Source: JAICND01 sp040905905
GTDB taxonomy: Bacteria > Actinomycetota > Acidimicrobiia > Spongiisociales > ZC4RG35
NCBI GenBank assembly: GCA_040905905.1
Contig: JBBDQN010000039.1
Span: 35,709 to 99,708, forward strand
Reading direction: 5' to 3'
DNA length: 64,000 nucleotides
Part shown: piece after piece, positions 34,296 to 42,680 of the stretch
How the letters are laid out: each line of letters begins with the position of its first letter
Numbering within the stretch: the first letter of the stretch is position 1
Position numbers and translations under genes: made by a program
The notes under the pieces: generated by a model
What the model saw: only the letters and a program-made list of their open reading frames with translations
Told to the model about the DNA's origin: nothing
Databases searched by the model: none

Positions 34296-36018
34296 GCGCG
34301 CTCGGCCCCTGGTTTCGGCCATGGTGGACGGTGAGGCCGCTCCCGGTCTGAAGGAGCACCTTGATACGTGCCTTGATTGCCAGGCCTTCTGCAACGACAT
34401 CCAAAGGTTGCGGCGAACAGTGCGCATTGAGAGCCTTGGAACGGTTCCCGACCTGGTGCCCCGGGTGCTGGCTCGCCTGCCCAAGAAACGCCCAAGCCGG
34501 TGGTTGGTCCCGGCTGCCGGCGCGCTGGCAGGTCTTGTCATCGGTATTTTGGTGACCGGAGGTGGGGCCGGTCCCCGGGTCTCGCTGGCGGCCACCGTGC
34601 CAGAAGAGGTGATGGCCGGTCAAACCGGGGTTGACCAACTCTCTGGCTCGTTCACAGTGACGGAACGCATTCGCCCGGGGGTGGCGCGCCTCTATTCGGG
34701 TGAACTCATCTTTCACTCGCCTGAATCGCTGTCGCTGATCGTCACCCAAACCTCCGGACCCCCCGGTTGGCTTGACAACTCATTCGAGGTGACAGTTGAC
34801 GTCGACGTGGCGTTCTCATCAGAGCCATTCCCATGTCCCTCCCTGGATGGATGCACCGGGGCCGACTCGCGCCAGGTGATGACGACCGGTCGCGACCCGT
34901 TCTCGGCGGCAACCGCCGCACCGCTAGATCTGGTGGTCCCCGCCTCGGTCTTCCGCAACTCCGAAGAGCCGGCCCGCCTCCCTGACAGCGAGGTGGCCGG
35001 CCGCGAGGTGATTGGGATGGAGGTGACGGCCGCGCAGGCCCGGCCGTTGCTCGAAAGTCTGTTTGGGCCAGGCAACTGGCGCGAGATCCACAACTCGGAT
35101 CGGGTGAGCCTGTGGCTCGACACCGAGAACTACACGCCGCTGGCCCTGGCCATCACCGCCGGACAGACATCCGACCGGGCGATATGGGGGGCCCGCCGTG
35201 GATACATCGACCCGGCTGAGACGCCCTATCTGGAGCTGAGCTACGAGCGGATTGTCTATACGGGAGCCCCCGAGGTTTCAGTTGCAGCTGTCTCTGGCGA
35301 CATTGAGGTGGACGCGGGATTCCGTCCGGTCGACCTAGGCACCGAGCCTGGCTCTCCCGGGATGCCGTTGGTGATCTCGGGGAGGGTGGAGGGCCCGGTT
35401 CCGGTGGAAGTTTGGGCATGGAGCGACGGTCGCGCCTGGATGCGCCTCGACCGCACGACCGAATGGACTGGTCGTGGTCTCTTCGGAAACTTCGGAGGGA
35501 TCGTCGAAGTGATCGACCTGGGCGAGGGAACCGCGTATCGGGCCGGTGACGGGTCAGCGGTGTTCGTCCATGGCGACGGGGTCGATCTGGTTGCCCATGG
35601 ATCGGTTGATTATGAGATCCTGTACGAGGTGGCGGCTTCGACCGGAATTGATGGCCTGGAGGTTCCCGCCGATTGGCCGGAGAACTCAGTGTCGGGGGCG
35701 GCGAGCCCGGATGCTCTGCTGCCGGGAGAACTGCGGGGGTTTGGCTCTCCCATTGTTCGCATGGTGGGCGATGCCGTGGTGATCGACCTGGTCGGCTCCG
35801 CCAGCCGGGCTGCCCGGGTAACTCAGCAGCCGGGCACATTCCTCCGGCCTCCGCTTGACCCCGACGCCCGGACCATCCGGGTTCGGGGGGTTGATGCCCG
35901 GTTCTCACCAGCGCTGGGGCTCCTCGAATGGATTGAAGACGGGGTGGCTTTCAGTGTCGGTGGTGAGTTCCTCGTGCTGGATGAACTCTTGGAGATCGCC
36001 GAGTCGTTGGACAGGTGA
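34285..36018 (+). CDS. Zinc-finger anti-sigma factor with large exported domain
   Basis: 577 residues. The N-terminal ~50 residues form the anti-sigma zinc finger (CERARPLVSAMVDGEAAPG, then HLDTCLDCQAF, an HxxxCxxC motif). One membrane helix (~75-95, ALAGLVIGILVTGGGAG) is followed by ~470 exported residues with beta-rich segments. These are weakly like MucB/RseB- or LolA-type folds but I cannot assign them. It would hold the upstream sigma factor at the membrane and release it on an extracellular signal. The M15 peptidase gene overlaps its stop (TGATG). Confidence 0.85.
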   Translation: MRCERARPLVSAMVDGEAAPGLKEHLDTCLDCQAFCNDIQRLRRTVRIESLGTVPDLVPRVLARLPKKRPSRWLVPAAGALAGLVIGILVTGGGAGPRVSLAATVPEEVMAGQTGVDQLSGSFTVTERIRPGVARLYSGELIFHSPESLSLIVTQTSGPPGWLDNSFEVTVDVDVAFSSEPFPCPSLDGCTGADSRQVMTTGRDPFSAATAAPLDLVVPASVFRNSEEPARLPDSEVAGREVIGMEVTAAQARPLLESLFGPGNWREIHNSDRVSLWLDTENYTPLALAITAGQTSDRAIWGARRGYIDPAETPYLELSYERIVYTGAPEVSVAAVSGDIEVDAGFRPVDLGTEPGSPGMPLVISGRVEGPVPVEVWAWSDGRAWMRLDRTTEWTGRGLFGNFGGIVEVIDLGEGTAYRAGDGSAVFVHGDGVDLVAHGSVDYEILYEVAASTGIDGLEVPADWPENSVSGAASPDALLPGELRGFGSPIVRMVGDAVVIDLVGSASRAARVTQQPGTFLRPPLDPDARTIRVRGVDARFSPALGLLEWIEDGVAFSVGGEFLVLDELLEIAESLDR

Positions 36019-37208
36019 TGAGAAGGGTTTTGAGATTCGGCGCCGGTCTCATCGTTGGCATCGTGATCGGAGGAGGGGCAGTCCTTCTGACCGGAGCGTC
36101 GCCGGCCCTGGTCACGCTCGTGTCCACTACCCAGACGGTGCCGGTGACGACCCCGGTCCCGACCACATCTGTTGCTACCGCCGCGGCGCTATCGATGTAC
36201 CTCGTCTGGACCCCGGGAGGGCTCCCGGCCGATCTGGCAACCGGGATCGAAGACATGGCGGGCGTGTCGGTCGTCTCGGTGGTGAAGTCCGACCTGATCG
36301 AATTGACCACGAGCCGCGACGCCCTCGGCGTGGTCATCGATCAACCAGACCCCGGGCTGGTAATCCCTGTTGAGGTTGCCTCGATCGACTCCGCCCTGGC
36401 TGAGCTGGTCCCGGTCGACTGGCATGACACCATTGAAGGTGTTGCCGAAGACGGGTTGCTTCTCACCGAGAGCTCGGCGAGCGTTCGCCAGCTTGGAGCC
36501 GGAGGGACCTTGGTCTTGAAAGGCTCCGACCTGCGGGTGGAGGCGGTCGTTCCCGATGTCGTGCTCGGAGCGGCGGAGATCGTGGTGACAGAAGCTACCG
36601 GTGAGTCGTTAGGCGTCACCACCCCCCGCTACCTTCTGGTCGCGTTCACCGGGGACCGTGCCAACTTCGAACGGCAGGTGAGGGCTTTGCTGCCTTCCGA
36701 TCAGGCGGTGCGGATTCGTGCTCCCGGCGAAACGCCGTTCCTGCGTCAGGGTGACGCGGTGCTGCCGCAAGTGATAGTGAAGGACACGTTTGGGGAGTTC
36801 GCAATCCGCGAGGTCGGAGGCGGAGAGTTCGAGATCGATCAGGACTGGACCGCGGCCAACCTGACCACAGAGGAGATCCCGCTCATCGGCGCGGCCACCT
36901 GTCACGTAGGAGTGATGTCGGCGCTGCGATCAGCGATGACCGAGCTCGAGCAGGCCAACCTCGGATTCCTAGTCGAGACCTTCCACGGATGCTGGAACCC
37001 CCGGTTTATCGGTGGGACCCGCTCGATCTCCCGCCATGCCTGGGGGGTCGCTGTCGACATCAACTACCAGGCCAACGTCACCGGCCAGACCACGACCCAG
37101 GACGCTCGACTGGTGGACACTATGGAGCGTTGGGGATTCACCTGGGGTGGCAACTGGCTGATCCCCGATGCTGCCCACTTCGAGTGGGTGAGCCCACCCC
37201 TTCCCTAG
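36018..37208 (+). CDS. Membrane-anchored M15-family (VanY-like) peptidase
   Basis: 396 residues from ATG 36018; a GTG one codon earlier is possible. An N-terminal membrane anchor (RFGAGLIVGIVIGGGAVLL) is followed by ~240 residues of unknown structure. The C-terminal zinc peptidase domain shows SRHAWGVAVDINY (HxxGxAxD) and WLIPDAAHFEW (HFE), the metal and catalytic residues of M15 D-Ala-D-Ala or L-Ala-D-Glu peptidases. Coupling to the anti-sigma gene suggests this sigma factor responds to, or controls, cell-wall remodelling. Confidence 0.85.
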   Translation: MRRVLRFGAGLIVGIVIGGGAVLLTGASPALVTLVSTTQTVPVTTPVPTTSVATAAALSMYLVWTPGGLPADLATGIEDMAGVSVVSVVKSDLIELTTSRDALGVVIDQPDPGLVIPVEVASIDSALAELVPVDWHDTIEGVAEDGLLLTESSASVRQLGAGGTLVLKGSDLRVEAVVPDVVLGAAEIVVTEATGESLGVTTPRYLLVAFTGDRANFERQVRALLPSDQAVRIRAPGETPFLRQGDAVLPQVIVKDTFGEFAIREVGGGEFEIDQDWTAANLTTEEIPLIGAATCHVGVMSALRSAMTELEQANLGFLVETFHGCWNPRFIGGTRSISRHAWGVAVDINYQANVTGQTTTQDARLVDTMERWGFTWGGNWLIPDAAHFEWVSPPLP

Positions 37209-37219
37209 GCTCGGATTCG

Positions 37220-37263
37220 TTTTGGCGCGTTCCCCTGCTCCCCTGGCGTCGAAACGACGCGCC
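37220..37263. terminator. Alternative hairpins between convergent genes
   Basis: GCGTC and GACGC flank a five-base loop (37246-37260). A competing longer pairing uses TTTTGGCGCGT (37220-37230) with the complementary strand at 37257-37263 and beyond. The element sits between the M15 peptidase and dgt genes, which converge, so a bidirectional terminator is likely. Confidence 0.5.
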
Positions 37264-37291
37264 AGAACGGGGGCCTTTGGGCGGGTGGTGG

Positions 37292-38311
37292 TTAGTCGAA
37301 CAGAGTCGGGCGGAACAGCCGGTCGTGGAGCCGGAGCGCATAGCGGTCGGTCATCCCCGCCACGAAGTCGATGGCCCTGGTGACGGGGGCGGCGTCGGGA
37401 ACCGTGGTTGATTCGGGAACTTCTTCAGGGTGGGCGATGAAGTAGTCCATCAGATCATTGATCACGATGATCGCCCGCTCCTTTTGGAACTCGGCCTCAG
37501 GGCGCAGATACACGTGATCGAACATGAACTGACGCAAATGGTTCATGACATCGAGGGTGGCCGGGTCCATCGAGACCGAACCTTGCCGGTGGGAGTTGTC
37601 GATCACAGCGCGGATCATCTGATTGATCCATTCTCTGCTCGAGCCACCAAACCGGTGCCGCGCCGGTTCAGGAAGATCAGAGAAAGTCAGAATCCCGGCG
37701 CGAATGGCATCGGCGGTGTCATGGGTGAGATAGGCGATGCGATCGGCAAGTCGGCAGAGCTGGCCCTCGGCAGTTGCAGGAGGTGGCGCAACCCGCCAGC
37801 TATGAGCCCGGATGCCATCGATCACCTCACGGGTCAAGTTCTGAGGCTCGAGCAGCGACAGCACCCGGACACTGTGAGCCGAGTGGAGCCAGTCGTGGCC
37901 GACGTAGGGAGTCAAAGCTTCTTCTCCCGTGTGACCAAATGGGGAATGACCCACGTCATGACCCAGACAGATCGCTTCGGTCAGATCTTCATTGAGTGCC
38001 AGACCTGCAGCCATGGCCCGTCCGATCTGGGTCACCTGGAGGGTATGGGTCAACCGGGTTACGAAGTGATCACCTTCCGGATTGATGAACACCTGGGTCT
38101 TGTGTTTCAGCCGACGGAATGCCTTGGTGTGGAGGATTCGATCGCGATCGCGCTGGAAGGCAGTGCGGAACTCGTCCTGTTCCTCTGCTTGCTCGCGGCC
38201 GGCGCTCTCGGTGGACCGGGTGGCGGCTGGTGCCAGCAACTCGTTTTCAAGCCGTTCTCGCTCTACCCGCTGCCGGCGGAAAAGAGCGGGTCGATCAGAC
38301 GTAGCGCTCAC
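37292..38311 (-). CDS. dgt: Deoxyguanosine triphosphate triphosphohydrolase-like protein
   Basis: 339 residues from GTG 38311; this start overlaps the phnE stop by 17 bases, whereas upstream starts run deep into phnE. The HD-domain is clear: FVTRLTHTLQVTQIGRAMAAGL, then LGHDVGHSPFGHTGEEAL with the paired His/Asp metal ligands, and YLTHDTADAIRAG. These enzymes cleave dNTPs to nucleoside and tripolyphosphate. Its position at the end of a phosphonate-type ABC operon is probably only transcriptional coupling. Confidence 0.88.
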   Translation of the reverse strand: MSATSDRPALFRRQRVERERLENELLAPAATRSTESAGREQAEEQDEFRTAFQRDRDRILHTKAFRRLKHKTQVFINPEGDHFVTRLTHTLQVTQIGRAMAAGLALNEDLTEAICLGHDVGHSPFGHTGEEALTPYVGHDWLHSAHSVRVLSLLEPQNLTREVIDGIRAHSWRVAPPPATAEGQLCRLADRIAYLTHDTADAIRAGILTFSDLPEPARHRFGGSSREWINQMIRAVIDNSHRQGSVSMDPATLDVMNHLRQFMFDHVYLRPEAEFQKERAIIVINDLMDYFIAHPEEVPESTTVPDAAPVTRAIDFVAGMTDRYALRLHDRLFRPTLFD

Positions 38312-40109
38312 GGATCTTCGAGCTGAGAGCATCCATGGCCGCGACCACGAGGGCGATGGCAAGGATCTGGGCAGCGGCTCCCCGGTAGTTGAGCAGGTTG
38401 ATGTTCTGTTGAAGCAACAAGCCGATGCCACCGCCTCCCACGAACCCGATGATGGTCGACATGCGAACGTTGATGTCCCATCGGTACATCGTGAAGGAAA
38501 TATACGGTGGGATCACCTGCGGCACTACCGCGTACACGACGGTCTGCAGCCTGGTAGCTCCGGTGGCACGGATTGCCTCGAGTGGCCCCGGGGAGATGCT
38601 CTCGACCTGCTCGGAGTAGAGCTTGGCCAGAGCGGCGATGGTGTGGAGGGCTAGCGCCAGGGCTCCGGCAAAGGGGCCTAGCCCTACCCACACCACGAAC
38701 ACGATTGCCATAATCAACGGCTCAATTGCTCGGAGGACGTTGAACACGGTACGGGTCAGGTAGTAGGTCGCGAGACCGACGTTCACATTGTCGCTCCGGA
38801 AGGAGCGGGCGGCGATTACCAGCCCCAACACACCGCCCACCCCGACGGGAATCCACAAGGTGCGAGGTGGGTCAGTCCATTGGTAGAACCAGGCGATGAC
38901 CCGGGCGATGAGCAGAGTCACCACTGCCCCCGCGGCCATGGCCAAGGGGACGTTGAGTAGCTGCAGAGTCCTGCCCAGGAGATGCTTGCGGATTGCATGA
39001 CCGAAACGGTTGCCGACTATTACGAGCGCCCCGGCCCCCCCGACGGCCGCGACCACCACTGTTCCGAACTCCGCCAACTCACCCACCGTGGACAAGAAGG
39101 TCCCGAAAAACGCGAACAGGCCGAGCTGGGGAGCTAGCCAGTCACCCGCCACCTGCAAGAGGTCGGCAGCGAGATAGAGAGCGGTGATGCCGGCGAGAAA
39201 TGCTAAGCCGACCAGGAGGCCCTGCTTTGCCCAGCGGGTGATTCCGCCGCTTCGCCCATCCTCTTCGGAGGGCAGGCCCTGTCTCAAGAGCCACCAACCG
39301 ACGTATGGCACCACCACCAACCCGCCGGCCGCGAGGAGAGAGTTGGAAGCGGCGCTCGAACTGAGCTCGGAGGCAAGCCTGGCGATCAGGATCCCGGCAC
39401 CAGCGCCCAGGGGAACGGCGATGATGCCTATCGCGACATTGGCCAGCGGACTCGTGATGTCCTTCATGAGGTTGCGGGCGGCGAAGAAGCTGAGCGGGAT
39501 GGCGAGGGCAATGGCAAAAGTGGTGGCAATCAGCGCCAGGAAGACCGTTTCGATAATTTTGTCGAACGTGTCGGTGGCCGTTTGAGTGAGTCGGGGACTG
39601 CCACTCGGCTCAGTGGTGCGGGCCAGGATCATCTGCGGCTCGTCGGCGGGACGGTTGGGGAGGCGGACGTCAATGGCGAAGGCCCCCGTTGAGTCGGTGC
39701 GGACGTCGCCTAGCCGCAGCTCCACCTGGGAGGTGGGGACGAGCGCGAGCCGGACGGTCTGATTGGCGGGAAAGCCGGAGCCCTCCAGCAAAACTTCGGC
39801 CCGGGGCTCGGCACATGGAGGCGTTGCCTGGATGAAGCGGTCTTCGCTCGGTGGGATCGGCAACTCGCCATTGGAGGAGCATGGGATCCTGAACTCGAGT
39901 TCTGTGACGGTCTCCGCCAGGTCGTACTCAACCAGGTCGGGCCGGGCCAGCGCCCGCACGATGTTGACTAACCGCTCCTGACGACTTTCGTCGCGGATCC
40001 GGGTGAGGTCTACTTCGGTTGCGTCGAATCCATAGGCGTAGATCAGAACGCCGGCGATGACCGCCACACCGACCCAGAGGGAACGCTTGCCGTCGGTGGG
40101 TTTAGCCAA
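38295..40109 (-). CDS. phnE: Phosphonate-type ABC permease (PhnE-like) with large insertion
   Basis: 604 residues from TTG 40109, with AGGAAG upstream and an 8-base overlap with phnC. A membrane helix (~10-27) and an exported domain (~30-175, two Cys) precede the first PhnE helix (TVFLALIATTFAIALAIPLSFFAARNL, ~187-213). About 235 extra residues with several hydrophobic helices follow before the rest of PhnE resumes at ~452 (RTVFNVLRAIEPLIMAIVFV, FAGALALALHTIAALAKLYSEQ, MSTIIGFVGGGGIG). Typical PhnE is ~260-280 residues. It would form the membrane channel with the PhnC ATPase and the PhnD binding protein. The extra parts have no known role. Confidence 0.82.
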   Translation of the reverse strand: MAKPTDGKRSLWVGVAVIAGVLIYAYGFDATEVDLTRIRDESRQERLVNIVRALARPDLVEYDLAETVTELEFRIPCSSNGELPIPPSEDRFIQATPPCAEPRAEVLLEGSGFPANQTVRLALVPTSQVELRLGDVRTDSTGAFAIDVRLPNRPADEPQMILARTTEPSGSPRLTQTATDTFDKIIETVFLALIATTFAIALAIPLSFFAARNLMKDITSPLANVAIGIIAVPLGAGAGILIARLASELSSSAASNSLLAAGGLVVVPYVGWWLLRQGLPSEEDGRSGGITRWAKQGLLVGLAFLAGITALYLAADLLQVAGDWLAPQLGLFAFFGTFLSTVGELAEFGTVVVAAVGGAGALVIVGNRFGHAIRKHLLGRTLQLLNVPLAMAAGAVVTLLIARVIAWFYQWTDPPRTLWIPVGVGGVLGLVIAARSFRSDNVNVGLATYYLTRTVFNVLRAIEPLIMAIVFVVWVGLGPFAGALALALHTIAALAKLYSEQVESISPGPLEAIRATGATRLQTVVYAVVPQVIPPYISFTMYRWDINVRMSTIIGFVGGGGIGLLLQQNINLLNYRGAAAQILAIALVVAAMDALSSKIRERYV

Positions 40110-40854
40110 CCCGCTCTGCTTCCTGTCCGTATATCGACTTGAAGCGGGCGTCGTCGATGCCAATCGGAGTTCCGTCGTACACCAGTTTCCCTTCATTGAG
40201 TGCGATGGCCCGGTCGGCGTAGCGGTGCACCAGATCGAGGAAGTGAAGGCTGCACAGCACGGTCACCCCGTCCTCGTCGTTGATTAGCTCGAGGTACTGC
40301 ATGATCGAGTGCGCAAGCACCGGATCGAGGCTGGCGACCGGTTCATCCGCAAGGATCATCTTGGGGTCTTGCATCATCGCCCGGGCGATTCCCACCCGTT
40401 GCTGTTGTCCTCCTGACAGTTCGTCGGCCCGGGCGTTCGCCTTTTCGGCCAGCCCCACCCGATTCAGTTGAGCGAGGGCCTTGTCGACGTCGGCTCGAGG
40501 GAACCGGTTGATGACAGCTAACCCGGGGTTCACATAGCCGAGCCGTCCGGCGAGGACGTTGGTGATGACCTTGGACCGATGGACGAGGTTGAAGTGCTGG
40601 AAGACCATGCCGATGCGGCGGCGGATCTGGCGAAGATCCTCCTGAGGGGCGGCGGTGATGTCTTCACCATCCCAAAGGATTCGACCCGAGGTGGGCTCGA
40701 CCAGACGGTTGAGGCACCGAAGCAGAGTCGACTTGCCTGATCCGGAGAGCCCAATCACGGCGAGAAACTGGCCGTCGGGTACCTCAAATGACACATCGCG
40801 CAAGGCGACGGTGCCGTCGTCGTAGATTTTGGTGAGATTCTCAACCGTAAGCAT
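40102..40854 (-). CDS. phnC: Phosphonate-type ABC transporter ATP-binding protein
   Basis: 250 residues, normal length. Walker A GLSGSGKST, signature LSGGQQQRVGIARAM, Walker B MILADEPVASLDP and the switch His (CSLHFLD) are all intact. The start LTVENLTKIYDDGTVALRDV is typical of PhnC. It powers import with the PhnE-like permease and PhnD-like binding protein. No C-P lyase genes are nearby, so the cargo could be phosphonate, phosphite or another oxyanion. Confidence 0.92.
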   Translation of the reverse strand: MLTVENLTKIYDDGTVALRDVSFEVPDGQFLAVIGLSGSGKSTLLRCLNRLVEPTSGRILWDGEDITAAPQEDLRQIRRRIGMVFQHFNLVHRSKVITNVLAGRLGYVNPGLAVINRFPRADVDKALAQLNRVGLAEKANARADELSGGQQQRVGIARAMMQDPKMILADEPVASLDPVLAHSIMQYLELINDEDGVTVLCSLHFLDLVHRYADRAIALNEGKLVYDGTPIGIDDARFKSIYGQEAERVG

Positions 40855-40890
40855 GAGCCGAGACGCAGACGGTAGCTAGTGGTGACAAGA

Positions 40891-40930
40891 GAAGACCGGG
40901 CAGAAGCTGATTTGCACCTGCCCGGTCTTC
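40891..40930 (-). terminator. Intercistronic hairpin between phnD and phnC
   Basis: Perfect 13-base arms GAAGACCGGGCAG and CTGCCCGGTCTTC enclose 14 bases, 18 bases past the phnD stop. On the minus strand TCTTGT follows, only a weak U-tract. It probably causes partial termination or protects phnD mRNA, giving more binding protein than permease and ATPase. Confidence 0.7.
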
Positions 40931-40948
40931 ACCGTTCTTGAGTCGCTA

Positions 40949-42031
40949 TCAGATGTTGTCGAGGCTGATGCCGACCAGTTCAACGATGGTTCGGAGACCG
41001 TCGTATTCGCTATCGCTGGCGGCACTGATCCCGGTCCAGCCATAGAAGTCCTGGTTACCGATCGACTCTTCCCAAGCATCGGTATCGGCAAATGCCATGA
41101 GGGCGGCTTCGATGTCGGCGCGCACATCGGCAGGGAATTCGGGTCCGAACGACAGAGTGTCGTTGGGGATGCCCTGGGTGATCGACAGGATCTTCACCTG
41201 TTGGACGATGTCGGGGGCGTCGGTGCGGGCGGAGGCGCGGGCGTCGAGCACCCGATAGTCGCCACACCACAACTGGTCCTCGGCGGTGACTTCGCAGGAA
41301 TCGACTAATTCATCGGGGATGTCCGGCGGATCGCCCTCGGCCCAGTTGCCATCTGGCAGCAAGGGCGGGCTGTAGAAGGTAGTGGCGAAGTCGACGTCAC
41401 CTGCGTAGACGGCCAGGGCAGCCTGCGGATGTCCGCCGGCCTCGGTTGTCTCACCGGGCTCTACTCCGGCATCTTGTAGCGTCAGCAGCGGCACCATGTA
41501 GCCCGAGGTAGAAGTGGGGTCCGGATATGCCCAGCTCAAACCGGCCAGTTGGTCCAGAGAGTCGATTCCCGAGTCGCGCTGGACCAGGAACTGGGCCCAG
41601 TAGACGTCGTATCCGAATCGCACTGCCTTGAAGGCAACGTCAACACCGCACAGGTTGGACGCAAGCACATACCCGAGCCCGGGGATAAATCCCATCGTCG
41701 AGTCCGGGGCAGCGCACATCTCTTCGATGGTGGCCGCATACGACGTCGGGACCGAGACCTCGAAGCTGAGACCTGTGGCCTCTTCGAGGGCACCCCTCAT
41801 GACCTCGCCTCCAGAGACGATGACGTCTGCTTCCACCGAGGGCACAAAGAGCACCTGTATCGGCTTTTCAGGCGATCCCAGGGTCGGGGCGGCGGTGGTG
41901 GTCGGCGCCGCGGTGGTGGTCGGCGCGGCCGTAGTGGTTGGGGCGACGGTAGTGGTGGTGGCACCGCCACCACAGGCGACAACGATCATCGCCATCACCG
42001 CCAGAGTTATCGGTACACGTGTTCTTAACAC
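40949..42031 (-). CDS. phnD: Phosphonate-type ABC substrate-binding lipoprotein
   Basis: 360 residues from GTG 42031, with AAGGGAG upstream. A signal peptide with lipobox VVAC (Cys ~19) is followed by a Thr/Ala/Pro-repeat linker. The PhnD-type periplasmic-binding domain follows: IQVLFVPSVEADVIVSGGEV, MGFIPGLGYVLASN, VQRDSGIDSLDQLAGLSWAY, DPTSTSGYMVPL, and DVDFATTFYSP. It is the substrate-recognising part of the phnDCE system. The ligand is uncertain. Confidence 0.9.
   Translation of the reverse strand: MLRTRVPITLAVMAMIVVACGGGATTTTVAPTTTAAPTTTAAPTTTAAPTLGSPEKPIQVLFVPSVEADVIVSGGEVMRGALEEATGLSFEVSVPTSYAATIEEMCAAPDSTMGFIPGLGYVLASNLCGVDVAFKAVRFGYDVYWAQFLVQRDSGIDSLDQLAGLSWAYPDPTSTSGYMVPLLTLQDAGVEPGETTEAGGHPQAALAVYAGDVDFATTFYSPPLLPDGNWAEGDPPDIPDELVDSCEVTAEDQLWCGDYRVLDARASARTDAPDIVQQVKILSITQGIPNDTLSFGPEFPADVRADIEAALMAFADTDAWEESIGNQDFYGWTGISAASDSEYDGLRTIVELVGISLDNI
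41881..41961 (-). repeat. Coding tandem repeat in the phnD linker
   Basis: Short repeats around GTGGTGGTCGGCGC encode the Thr-Thr-Ala-Ala-Pro linker of the PhnD lipoprotein. Such Thr/Pro linkers behind a lipobox are common in this genome and keep the folded domain away from the membrane. Confidence 0.6.
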
Positions 42032-42100
42032 GATCTAGCTCCCTTCTTGCGGGGATTGGGGTCCCCGGCCCGAGACGTCAATGTACTTGCTCCCGGGGCG

Positions 42101-42652
42101 TCAGCGTCCTTCAGAGGCAACTGATTGTACGAATTCGGGCCAGTCGATGATGTCGTTGGCGCCCTCGATCGGCGAGTTCCAGGGCCGGACAAACCGGCAC
42201 ACCACCCGGTCGGGTCGCTTAGCAACCAAATTCCGGAGGTTGTGGGGGGCATCGTCCAAATATACGTCACAGTCGACCCGCCACTTGTCTTCAAGGATAT
42301 GAACCTCGCGGGTCCTAATTCGATGTTCGCCTAGCCAGGTGTATGTGTCGGAGATCGCCCAGTCGGGCTTGGTAGTCAGGATCACAATGTCGTGACCGAC
42401 CCGATCTAGCGCTTCCAGGGCCTCAAGGGCACCCGGATAGGTTTCGAGGTGGTGAAACAGGGTGTGGCCGTCGTGATCACGGGCCCAATCCCAAAAAACA
42501 CCCATATCCTCAAAGTGGGTCAGATGGGGGATCGCGTCCCAGGATTGGACCGCATCGAAGGGGAGTTCGGTCCCGTATTGACGGTTGTAGCGATCAATCC
42601 AGCCACGATTGAAGTCGGCCACAACTCCGTCCAGATCGATGCCAAGACGCAT
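42101..42652 (-). CDS. 5'(3')-deoxyribonucleotidase-like HAD phosphatase
   Basis: 183 residues. HAD motif I is seen as LGIDLDGVVADFNRGW, motif II as VILTTKPDW, and motif III/IV as DVYLDDAPHNL. The overall pattern matches the NT5C 5'-nucleotidase family, which dephosphorylates deoxyribonucleoside monophosphates. It lies between phnD and an ABC permease, each with its own spacing, so it is probably an independent gene. Confidence 0.8.
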   Translation of the reverse strand: MRLGIDLDGVVADFNRGWIDRYNRQYGTELPFDAVQSWDAIPHLTHFEDMGVFWDWARDHDGHTLFHHLETYPGALEALEALDRVGHDIVILTTKPDWAISDTYTWLGEHRIRTREVHILEDKWRVDCDVYLDDAPHNLRNLVAKRPDRVVCRFVRPWNSPIEGANDIIDWPEFVQSVASEGR

Positions 42653-42655
42653 ATC

Positions 42656-42680
42656 GAGAGACTAAGAGACTGAGTCTCTC
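42656..42680. terminator. GAGAC-rich hairpin
   Basis: AGAGACT and AGTCTCT flank a single base, and longer GAGAGAC/GTCTCTC arms overlap them. The element overlaps the stop of the ABC permease gene (minus strand) and ends four bases before the nucleotidase start. It may be a terminator or regulatory stem. Confidence 0.4.

Noticed and set aside
37292..38431. Longer dgt start at 38431
   Set aside because: It would overlap phnE by more than 130 bases and adds a Ser/Cys-rich segment absent from the family.
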